The notes below the pieces were generated by a model. The model saw only the letters and a list, made by a program, of their open reading frames with translations. It searched no databases and was not told where the DNA came from. DNA of 64,000 bases from Azospirillum brasilense (lineage in GTDB: Bacteria > Pseudomonadota > Alphaproteobacteria > Azospirillales > Azospirillaceae): contig NZ_CP059450.1 in the NCBI RefSeq assembly GCF_022023855.1, positions 124,001 through 188,000 on the forward strand, read 5' to 3'. This document shows, in pieces, positions 29,500 to 38,705 of this stretch (the stretch's first letter is position 1; every line of letters starts with the position of its first letter). A program made the translations under genes and the position numbers.

Positions 29500-30281
29500 C
29501 GCGCCACCTCGCCCGAGCGACCGCATTGCTGGACGATGAGGGCGGCCAGCTGGTTCTCCCAGGACCCGTTTCCGGACAGGATGCGGCTGGGGTGGAAGCC
29601 GACCACGGCGCCCGGCCGCTGCTTGCCACCCCAATCGGTGAAGCTGACGGGGCTGTGGCAGATGCGCCGGTGCGGGACGCACCACCAGTCCGTCGAGTCG
29701 ACGCCGTCGGGCGCGTCAGGATGATGGCGGAAGCCCAGCCGCCGGTCGATGCGGACCGGAACCAGGCCGTTCGGCGCGGACAAGCCGGCCGACCGTTCGC
29801 CCTCATAGATCAGCGCCCAGTCGCCGGACGTGTCTTCGCAGCGAAGCTCCTCGACGACCATGACCCGGTTCTCCCGCGCCGCGCCGGGCGACGGCGCGCT
29901 GCCCAGCCGGCGTTGCAGGGCCTCGTCCACCAGCGGTCCCTGGGTGGGCAGGCCGGAGTCGAGGCGGAAGGCCCGCACCGCCGCAACCAGACGGGCGGCG
30001 TCCGGGCTGTCCGTCGCTCCACCGTAATAGCCCAGCCGGGCCATCTCCTCGGCCAGCCAGCGCAGGGTGGCCGCGTCCATGCGGTCGGTCTGGTGACCAC
30101 CGGCCGCCGGTGTTGCGGCTGCCTGCGCCGGCCGGTTCGGCGTGACCCAGGTGATGGTGCGCGATGCGGCCCCGTCCGGAGCGGCAGGGGCCGCTCCGGG
30201 GTCGGAGCAGGCAACCACGCCGCCGGCCAGGAGACCGCCGGCCACGCCGGCGAGGATCCGCTTGCGGAAAGCGCGCATCAT
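29496..30281 (-). CDS. Lipoprotein with a peptidoglycan-binding-like domain
   Basis: A 261-residue lipoprotein (signal to GVVAC, Cys at 25). Residues ~70-125 (TLRWLAEEMARLGYYGG, then AVRAFRLDSGLPTQGPLVDE) resemble the PG_binding_1 helical bundle, which anchors proteins to the wall. A Cys-containing domain follows, with EELRCEDTSGDWALIYEGE and DWWCVPHRRICHS. It overlaps the genes on both sides by four bases, so translation of three consecutive proteins is coupled. A sensor or anchor next to the protease is plausible; the domain match is by eye only. Confidence 0.7.
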   Translation of the reverse strand: MMRAFRKRILAGVAGGLLAGGVVACSDPGAAPAAPDGAASRTITWVTPNRPAQAAATPAAGGHQTDRMDAATLRWLAEEMARLGYYGGATDSPDAARLVAAVRAFRLDSGLPTQGPLVDEALQRRLGSAPSPGAARENRVMVVEELRCEDTSGDWALIYEGERSAGLSAPNGLVPVRIDRRLGFRHHPDAPDGVDSTDWWCVPHRRICHSPVSFTDWGGKQRPGAVVGFHPSRILSGNGSWENQLAALIVQQCGRSGEVAR

Positions 30282-30826
30282 TGCCCCTTGAGCGCCGCCG
30301 CGATGTCGTCGCTGAGGGCGTCGCGCTGCCGCGTGAGGCGTTCGACCTCACGCTGCACCTCCGCGTCGTCCGCTCCGCCGGCGTTCGCCTTGGCGCGGGC
30401 TTCGCCGATGCGGCGGTTGATGTCGGCCAACTGCTGGTTGAGCGCCTTCTTGCGGCTGGCCTGCTCCTCCGTCGATGCCTTGAGGCCGTTCAGACGGCGC
30501 TGGAGCGTCGCGTTGTCCTTGTCCAGCGAGGCGAGCTGGGCCTGGGCCCGGGTCCGCTCGCCGGCCGAGGCGGTCTTCTCGCCCTGAAGGCGGTTGTTCT
30601 CGGACTGAAGCTGTTGGGCGATGCTCTGCGCCGAGGACAGGGTCTGCTTGCGCTCCTCGACGCGCTGTTCGTAGCAGCCGCTCATCAGGCCGGCGGCCCC
30701 GCCGATGAAGCCGCCCTGCCGCGGATCGCATTGCTGGGGCGTGGACTGGCAGGCCGAAAGGGCGAGCAGGGCGGCGCTGGCGGTCAGCAGGACGCGCGTC
30801 CGGGTCGCGATGCGAACGAAAACCAT
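30278..30826 (-). CDS. Coiled-coil lipoprotein
   Basis: A 182-residue lipoprotein (SAALLALSAC, Cys near 26) with a short Gly-rich segment GGFIGGAAGLMSG. A long heptad-type coiled coil from ~55 to the end includes ERKQTLSSAQSIAQQLQSEN and LNQQLADINRRIGEARAKAN. It resembles the next gene upstream in plan (lipid anchor, Gly-rich patch, coiled coil), so the two may be distant duplicates. Its position after the FGE-fold gene is that of TagQ in type VI Tag clusters, but sequence identity with TagQ cannot be judged here. Confidence 0.7.
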   Translation of the reverse strand: MVFVRIATRTRVLLTASAALLALSACQSTPQQCDPRQGGFIGGAAGLMSGCYEQRVEERKQTLSSAQSIAQQLQSENNRLQGEKTASAGERTRAQAQLASLDKDNATLQRRLNGLKASTEEQASRKKALNQQLADINRRIGEARAKANAGGADDAEVQREVERLTRQRDALSDDIAAALKGQ

Positions 30827-30850
30827 GTCGGATTCCTTGGAGTCGTGGGC

Positions 30851-31507
30851 TTACAGGTACTGGCCGAGGGTCGCGCTCTGCGTGCCCATGTCGTTGACCA
30901 TTTTCTGAAGCTCGCCGATTTCCTTCTCCAGCGCGGCGACCTGGACCTTCATCGCCTGCGCGCGCGGGTTGGCGGCGCCGCCCGGCGCGCTTTCGGCCTT
31001 GGCCAGCACTTCCTTCTGGACCAGCAGTTCCTTGTCCAGTTCAGCCATCACCTGTGTGTTCTTCTGGCGCCGCTCGTCGAGCGAGGACTTCTGGGCGACC
31101 AGCTGGTCCTTGCGGGCCTTGCCGGCCTTGGCCTGGGCGGCCAGACGCTTGGTTTCCTTCTGGTCCAGGGCGATTTCCTCGCGCAGAAACCCGTTGCGCT
31201 TGCTGACTTCGGTGTTCAGGGCGCGGGTCTGCGCGATCTGCCCGTCGTAGAAATCCTCGTCCGACGCATAGGCGTTCCGGCGCTCGTCGATGACCGAGCC
31301 GGCGACCAGACCGACGCCGCCGCCGATGGCCGCGCCGATCAGGGCGCCCTGCCGGCCGCCGACCAGCGCCCCGATGAGGCCGCCGATGGCCGCGCCGCCG
31401 ACGCCGCCCTGGACGGTGGCGTCGTTCTTGCCGGAGGTGGCGCAGGCGGTGAGCAGCAGCGACCCGATCACGGCCGTGCAGACGGACATCTTCAGGGTGC
31501 GTTTCAT
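30851..31507 (-). CDS. Glycine-zipper coiled-coil lipoprotein (TagQ position)
   Basis: A 218-residue lipoprotein (VIGSLLLTAC, Cys at 22). Right after the anchor is a glycine zipper, GGAAIGGLIGALVGGRQGAL, then GAAIGGGVGLVAGS, which can insert in or span a membrane. The rest is coiled coil (EEIALDQKETKRLAAQAKAG and further). Directly downstream of the FGE-fold gene (28 bp), it occupies the place that the outer-membrane lipoprotein TagQ has in TagQRST clusters. That role is an inference from order, not from sequence. Confidence 0.75.
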   Translation of the reverse strand: MKRTLKMSVCTAVIGSLLLTACATSGKNDATVQGGVGGAAIGGLIGALVGGRQGALIGAAIGGGVGLVAGSVIDERRNAYASDEDFYDGQIAQTRALNTEVSKRNGFLREEIALDQKETKRLAAQAKAGKARKDQLVAQKSSLDERRQKNTQVMAELDKELLVQKEVLAKAESAPGGAANPRAQAMKVQVAALEKEIGELQKMVNDMGTQSATLGQYL

Positions 31508-31535
31508 GAGAATTCTCCTTCCGACCGGGCTGCGG

Positions 31536-33266
31536 TCAAAGCTGGTTGAAAACGTTGGTGTCCTTGAAGCGCTGGATGATGGCGTCGCGCCACGCCTCGA
31601 AATCGGCCTTTTTGGTCGTGAGCGCGGCCAAGTGGTCGGCGAAGAGGTCGAAGGCGACCTTGCCGGCCAGGTTGACCTTGCCGGCGGCGATCTGCGCCTT
31701 GAAATGGTCGGCGCTGGCGGACGCCAGACGGTCGCCGCAACCGCCGACCTCGCTCAGCTTCTCCTGGTACTTGGCGAAATAGATGTCGGCGTCGACGCGG
31801 TTGCTGGACGCGTTCTTCAGGATGTCGGCGACCTGCTGCTGGTCGGTGGCGCTGAGATCGGTGCGCTTCGACCGCAACGCTGCGAAGCGCTCGTAGAATT
31901 CGGCCTGACGGACGGCGCGGCCGTACAGCGTGGCGAAGAACACGCCTTCCTCGAGCGACTTGGAGCAGACCTCCTGGTTGCGCAGATCGAGCTGCTTGGA
32001 GGCATCGGTCAGCGCCGAGCGGACCTGGGCCAGTTCGCGTTCGAGCTTCGGGTCGCGCGTCTCGTTCATGGTGCTGGAGATCTGCACGAGGCTGGTCTGT
32101 GCGGTCTGCAGCGCGTTCGACGCCTGCGCGCCGCCGTTCAGCAGGGATTGGCCGGCCGGAGTCTTGGCGCGGATCGTCTCCATGTAGGCTTGGTGCTCGC
32201 GCTGGAGCTGTTCCATGTAGCCCTTGGTCGGCAGCACCGGGCTGCCGATGGCCAGACGGAAGCCGGTGGTGGGCGAGCGCACCTCGACGATGGCGTCGCC
32301 CTTTTCCTGGTAGAGACCGACCTCCGACCGCGCCGCGGAACGGATGCTGCGGTCGGTGTCGAGGAAGCTGCCGCCGCGCGCCACCAGCGCGCCGGCCTTG
32401 CCCTGACCAAGCTCGGCCTGGAACAGGTTGGCGGTCAGCTCCTGCACGTTGCCGAACATGTCGTGCAGCCCGCTCACGCCGTCCAGCGAGCCGATGCGCC
32501 GGGGCTTGCTCTTCGCGTTGGGCTTCACGAAGGCGTAGGTCTTCCATTCCTTGCGGTCGAAGGGCAGGGCGGCGGCGAAGTTCGGGTTGTCCACGCCGCC
32601 GCGCGCCGCGTATTCCCACTCCACCTCCGTCGGCAGGCGCAGGAAGCCGGGCATGCGGTAGTTTTCGCCCTGCGCGCCGATGGTTGGCAGCTTGGACCGG
32701 CAGTTTTTGTCGGCGTAGCACCAACGGTTGTACTCGGCGAGGACGTTCTGGACGTCGTACCAGGAGATCCAGGCCATGGGCATGGACAGCTCGCGGTCGA
32801 GGTCCTCGCCGGTGAGCTGGGCGAGGTCCTTTTCGTCGGGGTTGCCGGAGATCTCGATCAGGCGCTGCACACCCTTGGCCATGTCGCCCTGGCCGAGCAC
32901 GGCGGCGACCTGGGCCTTCGACACCTCGTACTTGCCGATGTGGTAGACCCAGCGCTTGCCCTGGTCGTCCTGGAACGAGCCGCCGACCATGGCCTTCTGC
33001 GGGGCTTCGAAGATTTCGCCTTGCGGATCGCCGATCTGCACGACGCGCTCGAAGCTGCCCCAGAAGTTCTCGCCGGGCACGGCGATCTTGCGGAACACCA
33101 TCTGCAGGCCGCCAGGCATCGGCAGCAGGAAATCGTCCGGGGCCGGGCACGGGTCGAAGCGGGAATCGCCCTCGCCCTCGTGGGCGCATTTCGCGAAGGC
33201 CGGCGCCGACAGGCCGGTGACGACGGCGGTCAGCGCGGCCAGGACCGCGAAGCGTTTATTCGACAC
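31536..33266 (-). CDS. Exported formylglycine-enzyme-fold protein, TagR-like
   Basis: A 576-residue exported protein with signal peptide RFAVLAALTAVVTGLSAPAFA. The FGE-sulfatase (SUMF1) domain covers ~60-350: YHIGKYEVSKAQVAAVLG, MAWISWYDVQNVLAEYNRW, RLPTEVEWEYAARGG, HDMFGNVQELTANLF, VARGGSFLDTDRSIRSAARS and TTGFRLAIG. The last part has no Cys, so formylglycine chemistry is unlikely, as in TagR of type VI systems. A long helical C-terminal extension follows. GTG 33266 has GGAGG 8 bp upstream and overlaps the permease gene by 11 bp. TagR acts in the periplasm to promote kinase activation; an equal role here is inferred from gene order. Confidence 0.85.
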   Translation of the reverse strand: MSNKRFAVLAALTAVVTGLSAPAFAKCAHEGEGDSRFDPCPAPDDFLLPMPGGLQMVFRKIAVPGENFWGSFERVVQIGDPQGEIFEAPQKAMVGGSFQDDQGKRWVYHIGKYEVSKAQVAAVLGQGDMAKGVQRLIEISGNPDEKDLAQLTGEDLDRELSMPMAWISWYDVQNVLAEYNRWCYADKNCRSKLPTIGAQGENYRMPGFLRLPTEVEWEYAARGGVDNPNFAAALPFDRKEWKTYAFVKPNAKSKPRRIGSLDGVSGLHDMFGNVQELTANLFQAELGQGKAGALVARGGSFLDTDRSIRSAARSEVGLYQEKGDAIVEVRSPTTGFRLAIGSPVLPTKGYMEQLQREHQAYMETIRAKTPAGQSLLNGGAQASNALQTAQTSLVQISSTMNETRDPKLERELAQVRSALTDASKQLDLRNQEVCSKSLEEGVFFATLYGRAVRQAEFYERFAALRSKRTDLSATDQQQVADILKNASSNRVDADIYFAKYQEKLSEVGGCGDRLASASADHFKAQIAAGKVNLAGKVAFDLFADHLAALTTKKADFEAWRDAIIQRFKDTNVFNQL

Positions 33267-35121
33267 GAATTGCCTCCGCAGGATCGATGCGGGTGGAGCG
33301 CCACGCCGCGTACAAAGACGCCAGGACGGCGCCGACAACGGTGGCCGACGCGGCGCCGGCCAGGATGGACGGGGGCAGGTGGCACAGCCGCTCGCCCAGC
33401 TCGAGATCGCCCGCGAACACCCCGTTGATGACCGACGCCAGGGCGTAGAAGCCGCCGATGGCGAAGCCGGAGGCCAGCAGCGCCAGGACGGCGCTCTGCC
33501 ACACGGGGAAGCCGAACACGGAGCGTGGCGGCAGGCCCATCAGGCGGATCAGCGACAGGTCGCGCCGTTTGCGCTCCACCGCCGCATAAAGGCTGGCGAC
33601 CAGCGCCGCCATGCCGCCCAGGATGCCGACCACCGCCACCAGCCAGAAAATGCGTGTCAGGCCGCGGTCCAGGGTGCGGATGCGCTCGATGGCCTGAACC
33701 TTGGCGTTGGTTTCGATCCCCTGGTCCCGCAGATGCCGGTGCAGGCTGGCCACGTCGTCGATGCTGCGGGCGTAGAGCCGGAAGCCGCGGTAGCCCGCGG
33801 GGGCCAGGAGCAGCGCCCCCTGCGCCGGGTCGTGGGCGACCTGACGCTGGGTGGCGGTGCGCAGCGCGCCCAGAAGCTCGGACGGAACGATGGCGCGCGG
33901 CCCGGCGACGACGCCCTCGACACGGACCGGCAGGTCGGCGACGGTGACGCCGGAGATTCCCCCCGCGGACAACCGGACGCCGACCGTCCCGGTCGCGGCG
34001 ATGCCCCGGGGCAGCAGGATACGGGCGTACTCGTCAAAGCGGCGGGCCTCGCTGGCCGGCCCCCAGGGCAGGTCCGGCAGGCCGAGCGCCGCCGCCTGCT
34101 CCGGCGGCAGCGACAGGCCAAGCACCGGCACCGCCGCGCCGCCCAGTTGCAGGGTGCTGTCGTGCAGGAACGGGATCACGACGGCGTTGCGGCCGCGCAG
34201 CTTGTCCTTGACCGACCGCACCGCCTCCCAGCCGACGGGGGTCTGGACGACCTCCAGCGTCAGCGCACCCCAGCCGTCCGGCAGCGCGATGCCGGTCCGC
34301 GCGGCCAGCGCTTTCGCGGGCAACGGGTCCATGCGGGTGAAGCCGGTGCCGATGGTCAGCGTCCGCGCGGTCAGCGGATCGATCCGCTCCGGCGTCAGCA
34401 CGTAGGCGCCGTCGAAGCTCTGGTGGGCGTGGGGCGTTCCGCCGGGCCAGCCGCGGGCGGGCACGGCAAGCCCCTCGCGGTAGTTCTCCACGTCCATGGC
34501 CAGCGGCAGGGTCGTGTAGACGCGCGGCAGCGGGTCCGCGCGCGGCGGCAGCACGGCGGCCACGGTCAGGAGCTGCGTCGCCGTCTCGCGCCGTCCCTGG
34601 CGGACGCGGGCCACCTGAAGCTCGACGCGCTTGCCGGTGACGACCTTCAGCTTGTCGGCGGCGTCCGCGGACAGGACGGCCTCGTCGGGGCCGGGGATCG
34701 GCGTGTTGTTTTCCAGAAGCAGCGGGTCGCCCCCCGCCGTCGGCAGCAGGTCCAGCGGCTCGCTGCGGTCGCTGCCTTCCGGCGCCAGGCGGACGATGGA
34801 AGAACCGCGCAGGATCGTCGGCACCACGAAGCTGACGCGCGGGTCGCGCGCGGTGCCCGCGAACCAGGATTCCGGCAGGGCGAGCGTGCCGTCGGGCTTC
34901 AGTTCCCGGAAGACCGGGTCTTCCACCAGGCGGTTGCGCAGCGTCTCGATGGTGCCGTTCTTGAGCCCGAGCAGAAGCAGCAGCGGCGCCAGGATGGCGG
35001 CCAGCGCCAGCACCATGCACAGGCTGAGGATCCATTCGTGGCGCAGGTCGGCCAGGGCGAGCCGCCCGATGGTCCAGCGTTCGGGCGTGCCGGCGGGGCG
35101 CGAGGGGGCGCGTCTGGTCAT
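33256..35121 (-). CDS. FtsX/MacB-like ABC permease, TagS-like
   Basis: A 621-residue inner-membrane protein with the four-helix FtsX/MacB layout: one TM helix near residues 33-53 (LSLCMVLALAAILAPLLLLL), a ~410-residue periplasmic domain, then three helices near the C-terminus (IFWLVAVVGILGGMAALVAS, VLALLASGFAIGGFYALA, SILAGAASATVVGAVLASLY), ending TRIDPAEAIRVE as is typical. Such permeases usually transmit mechanical signals or extract lipoproteins rather than carry solutes. It is 10 bp after its ATPase and overlaps the TagR-like gene, giving the tagT-tagS-tagR order. Confidence 0.87.
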   Translation of the reverse strand: MTRRAPSRPAGTPERWTIGRLALADLRHEWILSLCMVLALAAILAPLLLLLGLKNGTIETLRNRLVEDPVFRELKPDGTLALPESWFAGTARDPRVSFVVPTILRGSSIVRLAPEGSDRSEPLDLLPTAGGDPLLLENNTPIPGPDEAVLSADAADKLKVVTGKRVELQVARVRQGRRETATQLLTVAAVLPPRADPLPRVYTTLPLAMDVENYREGLAVPARGWPGGTPHAHQSFDGAYVLTPERIDPLTARTLTIGTGFTRMDPLPAKALAARTGIALPDGWGALTLEVVQTPVGWEAVRSVKDKLRGRNAVVIPFLHDSTLQLGGAAVPVLGLSLPPEQAAALGLPDLPWGPASEARRFDEYARILLPRGIAATGTVGVRLSAGGISGVTVADLPVRVEGVVAGPRAIVPSELLGALRTATQRQVAHDPAQGALLLAPAGYRGFRLYARSIDDVASLHRHLRDQGIETNAKVQAIERIRTLDRGLTRIFWLVAVVGILGGMAALVASLYAAVERKRRDLSLIRLMGLPPRSVFGFPVWQSAVLALLASGFAIGGFYALASVINGVFAGDLELGERLCHLPPSILAGAASATVVGAVLASLYAAWRSTRIDPAEAIRVE

Positions 35122-35131
35122 CGGTGCGCCC

Positions 35132-35908
35132 TCATGAGAGGCGGTGGCAGACCGAGCGGACTTCGGTCGGCGACGGGTGCGACAGGGTGAAGCTGTAGGT
35201 CGCGTCCGCGAAGGGACGGACGAGGTCGTGGTCGTGCGTGACCATGACGATGGTCGTGCCGCGGTCGCGGGCCAGGGCCGCGAAATCGGCCACGATGGCG
35301 CCGGCGCGGGCCTTGTCCACGGCGGCGGTCGGCTCGTCGGCCAGGATGATGCGCGGCTTGTGGATCAGCGCGCGCAGGATCGCCGCCCGCTGGCGCTGGC
35401 CGCCGGACAGGTGCTGCGGCTTCTTGGACAGCATGCCTTGGATGCCGATGCGCTGCGCCAGGGCCTGGATCTCGTCTCGGCCGGCGGTCGCTCCGGCAAG
35501 GCGGGTGGGCAGGCGGATGTTTTCCTCCACCGAGAGGAAGGGCAGCAGCCCACCGGTCTGGAGCACGTAGCCAAGCTGCGTGCGCCGGATGGCGGCCAAC
35601 CTGTCCTGGTCGCCGAGCGCCCAGAGATCCTGAAGATCGGCGGCGGGGAAGCCGTGCCCGGCGCCGAGCACGAAGCCGGCGCAGGACGTCGGCCGCAGCA
35701 CCAGGGCGAGCGTGTCGAGCAGCGTGCTCTTGCCGCAACCGCTGTCGCCGACGATGGCGACGAACTGCCCGGGCGCGACGGCGAAGTCGGGCACGTGCAG
35801 TTCGAAGCGCGCGTCGGCCTGGCTGCGCGCCTTGCGCAGGTCGCGGACGGACAAGAGGGCGCCCGCCGCCGTGGCGACGGGCGCGGGCTTGCGGATCGTG
35901 GTGGTCAT
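35132..35908 (-). CDS. ABC transporter ATP-binding protein, TagT-like
   Basis: A 258-residue cytoplasmic ATPase of the LolD/MacB type: Walker A GDSGCGKSTLLDTLALVL (about 54-71), Q-loop YVLQTGGLLPFLSVEEN, signature LSGGQRQRAAI, Walker B RIILADEPTAAVDKARA and switch His in VMVTHDHDLV. All catalytic parts are present. It pairs with the FtsX-like permease just downstream. In the type VI Tag clusters this ATPase is TagT. Confidence 0.9.
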   Translation of the reverse strand: MTTTIRKPAPVATAAGALLSVRDLRKARSQADARFELHVPDFAVAPGQFVAIVGDSGCGKSTLLDTLALVLRPTSCAGFVLGAGHGFPAADLQDLWALGDQDRLAAIRRTQLGYVLQTGGLLPFLSVEENIRLPTRLAGATAGRDEIQALAQRIGIQGMLSKKPQHLSGGQRQRAAILRALIHKPRIILADEPTAAVDKARAGAIVADFAALARDRGTTIVMVTHDHDLVRPFADATYSFTLSHPSPTEVRSVCHRLS

Positions 35909-35928
35909 GGACCGGACGGCGCCTTGGA

Positions 35929-38124
35929 TCAGGGCAGGGCGTCGAGCGGCAGGGCGTAGACCTTCGCGCCGTCGGTGCCGCGCCCGTCCAGAACCTTCCA
36001 GGCGTCCACGTTGGCGTTCACCTCGACGTAGTACTGGAGCTTGGACTGGAGCGACTGCTCCAGGGTCACGCGCTCGTCGGGGGTCAGCGCCTCATAGGTG
36101 GCGTTGTTCATCTCCATGATCGCGCTGCGGTACGGCAGCTTTTCGATCCACTTGGGCATCAGCTCGGTCTGCGCCAGCTTTTGCGCCTTTTCGAAGTCGA
36201 TCGGCGTGCCGGTGGTCGTCTGGGCCATGACCGACTGGAGCGCGGTGAAGAACTCCAGCTGCGCCACCTCCGCGGTGGACAGCGCATCGGTGACCTTCTG
36301 GAGGGCGCCGATCAGGTCGTTCAACTCCGTCTTGCTGACCAGCACGCGGACGTCCAGCGCCTTCTTGCGCGGGTCAATCAGGTCGCGGTCCATCGCCCAG
36401 AAGGTCAGGTCGCGGACGGTCTCGCCGCCCAGATAGTTGATGAGGGCGGCTGCCGCGACCTCGTTGATCTTCTTGGCCTGCTCCTTCACCTCGGGCCGGT
36501 CGGCCTGGGCGCCCAGAAGCTCCTTCTGGCGGGCTTCCGGGTTCCAGCCTTCGTCCTTCAGTTCGGCGTCCCCGCCGGCCGGGGCCGCCGCGGCGGAGGG
36601 CGCCGAGGAGGGGACGCTCACCGATTCGCTCAGCGCGTCCGGAACGACCTCACGGCCCTTGCGCGCCGCGTCGACCAGTTCCGAGAGTTGGCCGGAAATC
36701 TGCTTGACCACCGTCGCGTATTCCTCGGGCTTGTCGGCGTCGAAGGAGAACAGGGCCGGCGCGTTCGTACCGGGGTTGTTGGCCAGCGTCGAGAACTGTT
36801 CTTCCGCCTTCGGGTGATCCTTGGCGTAGCGCTGCGCCTTCAGATGGATCGAGTAGACGGACACATGCTGGTCGTTGGCCATGTGGCGCAGTTCGGCCGC
36901 GCTGAGGCGCGTGGTGCTCTGCTTGTGGCCCGGCTCATGAGCCGAGGCGTCGCCGACCATGACCATGAAGCGCAGGGCGCCATCGGTCCAGGCGGTCTCG
37001 TTCAGCGCGGTCTTGACGCCCGCGTAGCCTTCCTCGGCGTAGTCGTCGCTGCTCACGGCGGAAGCGCGGACCTGCTGGTCGATTACCGACACGAAATCGG
37101 TGTCCTGGAGCAGCTTCGGCGTGAAGTTCTTCGACACGAACTCCAGCTTCGGTTCGACCCGCAGGTCGTCGCGGTAGCCCACGAGACCGAAGCGCACGGC
37201 CTCCTTCAGCTTGGGATCCTTGGTGATGGCGCGTGTGAGGTCGGTGATGGCCGTCTTTGTGCTCTCCACGAACGGCCCCATCGAGCCGGTCAGGTCCATG
37301 ACGAAAACGATGTCGACCTTCAGCCCCTTGGCCGCGTCGCCGGACAGGGTGGCCTTTGCGGTGCTCGCCTGGGCGTAGGCGGCGTTGCCCAGCGTGGTCT
37401 GGTTCTTCTCGTCCGACCGCTTGCCCGGAACGGCCGCCGCGAGCTGGAGCAGCCGCGCCTCGTCGTCGAACTTGGTGACGGACTTGAAGTCCAGGACGGG
37501 CAGCACATAGAAGTTGTCTTCGATGTCGGCGAAGCGCTTGGGCTCGATCGACACGACCGACTTCGGCTTTTCGCCCTTCTCGACCGACTCATAGATCTTG
37601 CCGGCTTCGGACTCCCGGTCCTTGCCCAGGGCGATCCGCTCCAGCGCCGCCTGGTCGTCGAACATCAGGACCGGATGGCGCGCTTCCTTGCCGACCCCCG
37701 GGTGGGTGTAGGCGACAACCAGCGCCTGCCGCCACTCCATGACATCCTTCGCCGGCATCCAGCCCTCCGGCTTGGCTTCGCCGCCGCCGACCTGATACCA
37801 GCCCTTGGCGTTGGTCGGGTCGGTGTAGTCCACCTCCTCGCGCGCGAAGACGAACAGCGGGCGGAAAGCCGGCACGTTCTCGACGGCGAGGTTGCCGGGG
37901 GAGGCGTCCTTGGACTTGAAGATGCTGGCGCTCGGACGCGGCAGCACACGCAACGGCAGCAGCGTCTCGGTCTCGCGGCAGGGCTTGCCCGCCTCCTGGC
38001 ACTGGATCTGGTAGCTCGTGCCGGCGGAGGCCGGCAGGGCGGTCAGCAGAGCGGTCGGCATGGCGGCGAGGAGCGCCCAGCCTGCAACCGAAGAGCGCAG
38101 GCTGAGTTTCGCGAGGGAGGGCAT
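35929..38124 (-). CDS. Secreted VWA-domain protein resembling the VWA part of PpkA
   Basis: A 731-residue exported protein (signal WALLAAMPTALLTALPASA). An SH3-like region (about 35-130: PLRVLPRPSASIFKSKDAS, WYQVGGGEAKPEGWMPAKDV) precedes a VWA domain with a full MIDAS, VDIVFVMDLTGSMGPFVEST at about 280, and Asp in VMVGDASAHEPG. A helical C-terminal region follows. The SH3-plus-VWA plan recalls the periplasmic half of PpkA kinases, but no kinase domain is attached. ATG 38124, with AGAGG upstream, is preferred to a TTG at 38130. It is the first gene of the minus-strand run, 20 bp before the ATPase, and divergent from the cytoplasmic VWA/phosphatase/kinase set. Confidence 0.85.
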   Translation of the reverse strand: MPSLAKLSLRSSVAGWALLAAMPTALLTALPASAGTSYQIQCQEAGKPCRETETLLPLRVLPRPSASIFKSKDASPGNLAVENVPAFRPLFVFAREEVDYTDPTNAKGWYQVGGGEAKPEGWMPAKDVMEWRQALVVAYTHPGVGKEARHPVLMFDDQAALERIALGKDRESEAGKIYESVEKGEKPKSVVSIEPKRFADIEDNFYVLPVLDFKSVTKFDDEARLLQLAAAVPGKRSDEKNQTTLGNAAYAQASTAKATLSGDAAKGLKVDIVFVMDLTGSMGPFVESTKTAITDLTRAITKDPKLKEAVRFGLVGYRDDLRVEPKLEFVSKNFTPKLLQDTDFVSVIDQQVRASAVSSDDYAEEGYAGVKTALNETAWTDGALRFMVMVGDASAHEPGHKQSTTRLSAAELRHMANDQHVSVYSIHLKAQRYAKDHPKAEEQFSTLANNPGTNAPALFSFDADKPEEYATVVKQISGQLSELVDAARKGREVVPDALSESVSVPSSAPSAAAAPAGGDAELKDEGWNPEARQKELLGAQADRPEVKEQAKKINEVAAAALINYLGGETVRDLTFWAMDRDLIDPRKKALDVRVLVSKTELNDLIGALQKVTDALSTAEVAQLEFFTALQSVMAQTTTGTPIDFEKAQKLAQTELMPKWIEKLPYRSAIMEMNNATYEALTPDERVTLEQSLQSKLQYYVEVNANVDAWKVLDGRGTDGAKVYALPLDALP

Positions 38125-38705
38125 TTGCAATTACCTCTTGCGCGTCTTGAGAGTGATTCGCGGCGCAGGTCGCCTGCGTTGCGAAAGACAAAACAAATCA
38201 GTCCAAGACTCGCAAGTGGATTTTCCGCTGTGTGAAGGCGTTGATCGAGGCGCAGCAAAAAGAAAGTGATTTTTAACCATAAAACACAACAGTTTCTTAC
38301 GGTGAGATTTTGGGTGTGTTGAAACCGCTAAAGATGCACGTTCGGCCCGATTGGCTCAACCGCCAACCACTGCGGCGGTTTGGCGCAGCGCTGCCGACGG
38401 TTGAAAGTCCGCGGCTTAGCGTCTTGACGTTGCCAGATTGCCCGTGTATGCCGGAAAAATGCTACCGATTTCGATCGGAAATCCATCGGTTTGGCCAAGC
38501 GCCAAAGCGAATGGCTTGACTGCGGCCGGCGCGCAAAATGCTGATTTTCATTGCTCCGGACGCAGCGAACATTTTGCTTTCCGCACAGGATTTCTTGAAA
38601 TAGAAAGTCGGCTTTGAACGTTTTCAGAAGCAAACGGGCCTGCGCGTTTTACGGGTGTATTCCCCGCCCGGTTTCCTGCTGCGGCTCACAGCCTGAAGGT
38701 GCCTT
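38125..38705. promoter_or_regulatory. Divergent control region between the two halves of the signalling cluster
   Basis: These 581 bp separate two divergent operons and hold no gene. Two inverted repeats stand out: AACCGCC-N9-GGCGGTT (38358-38380) and TTTGGC-caagc-GCCAAA (38490-38506). They share a GGC/GCC core and could be operators coordinating both sides. The part next to 38124 is AT-rich and probably carries the minus-strand promoter. Confidence 0.5.

Noticed and set aside
27199..29724. 841-codon plus-strand frame over the S41 protease gene and the N-terminal part of the 629-residue protein gene
   Set aside because: It lies opposite clear coding sequence with signal peptides and catalytic motifs; its own translation is low-complexity His/Arg/Gly.
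36181..38235. 684-codon plus-strand frame opposite the secreted VWA gene
   Set aside because: Shadow frame; the minus strand has the MIDAS motif and signal peptide.
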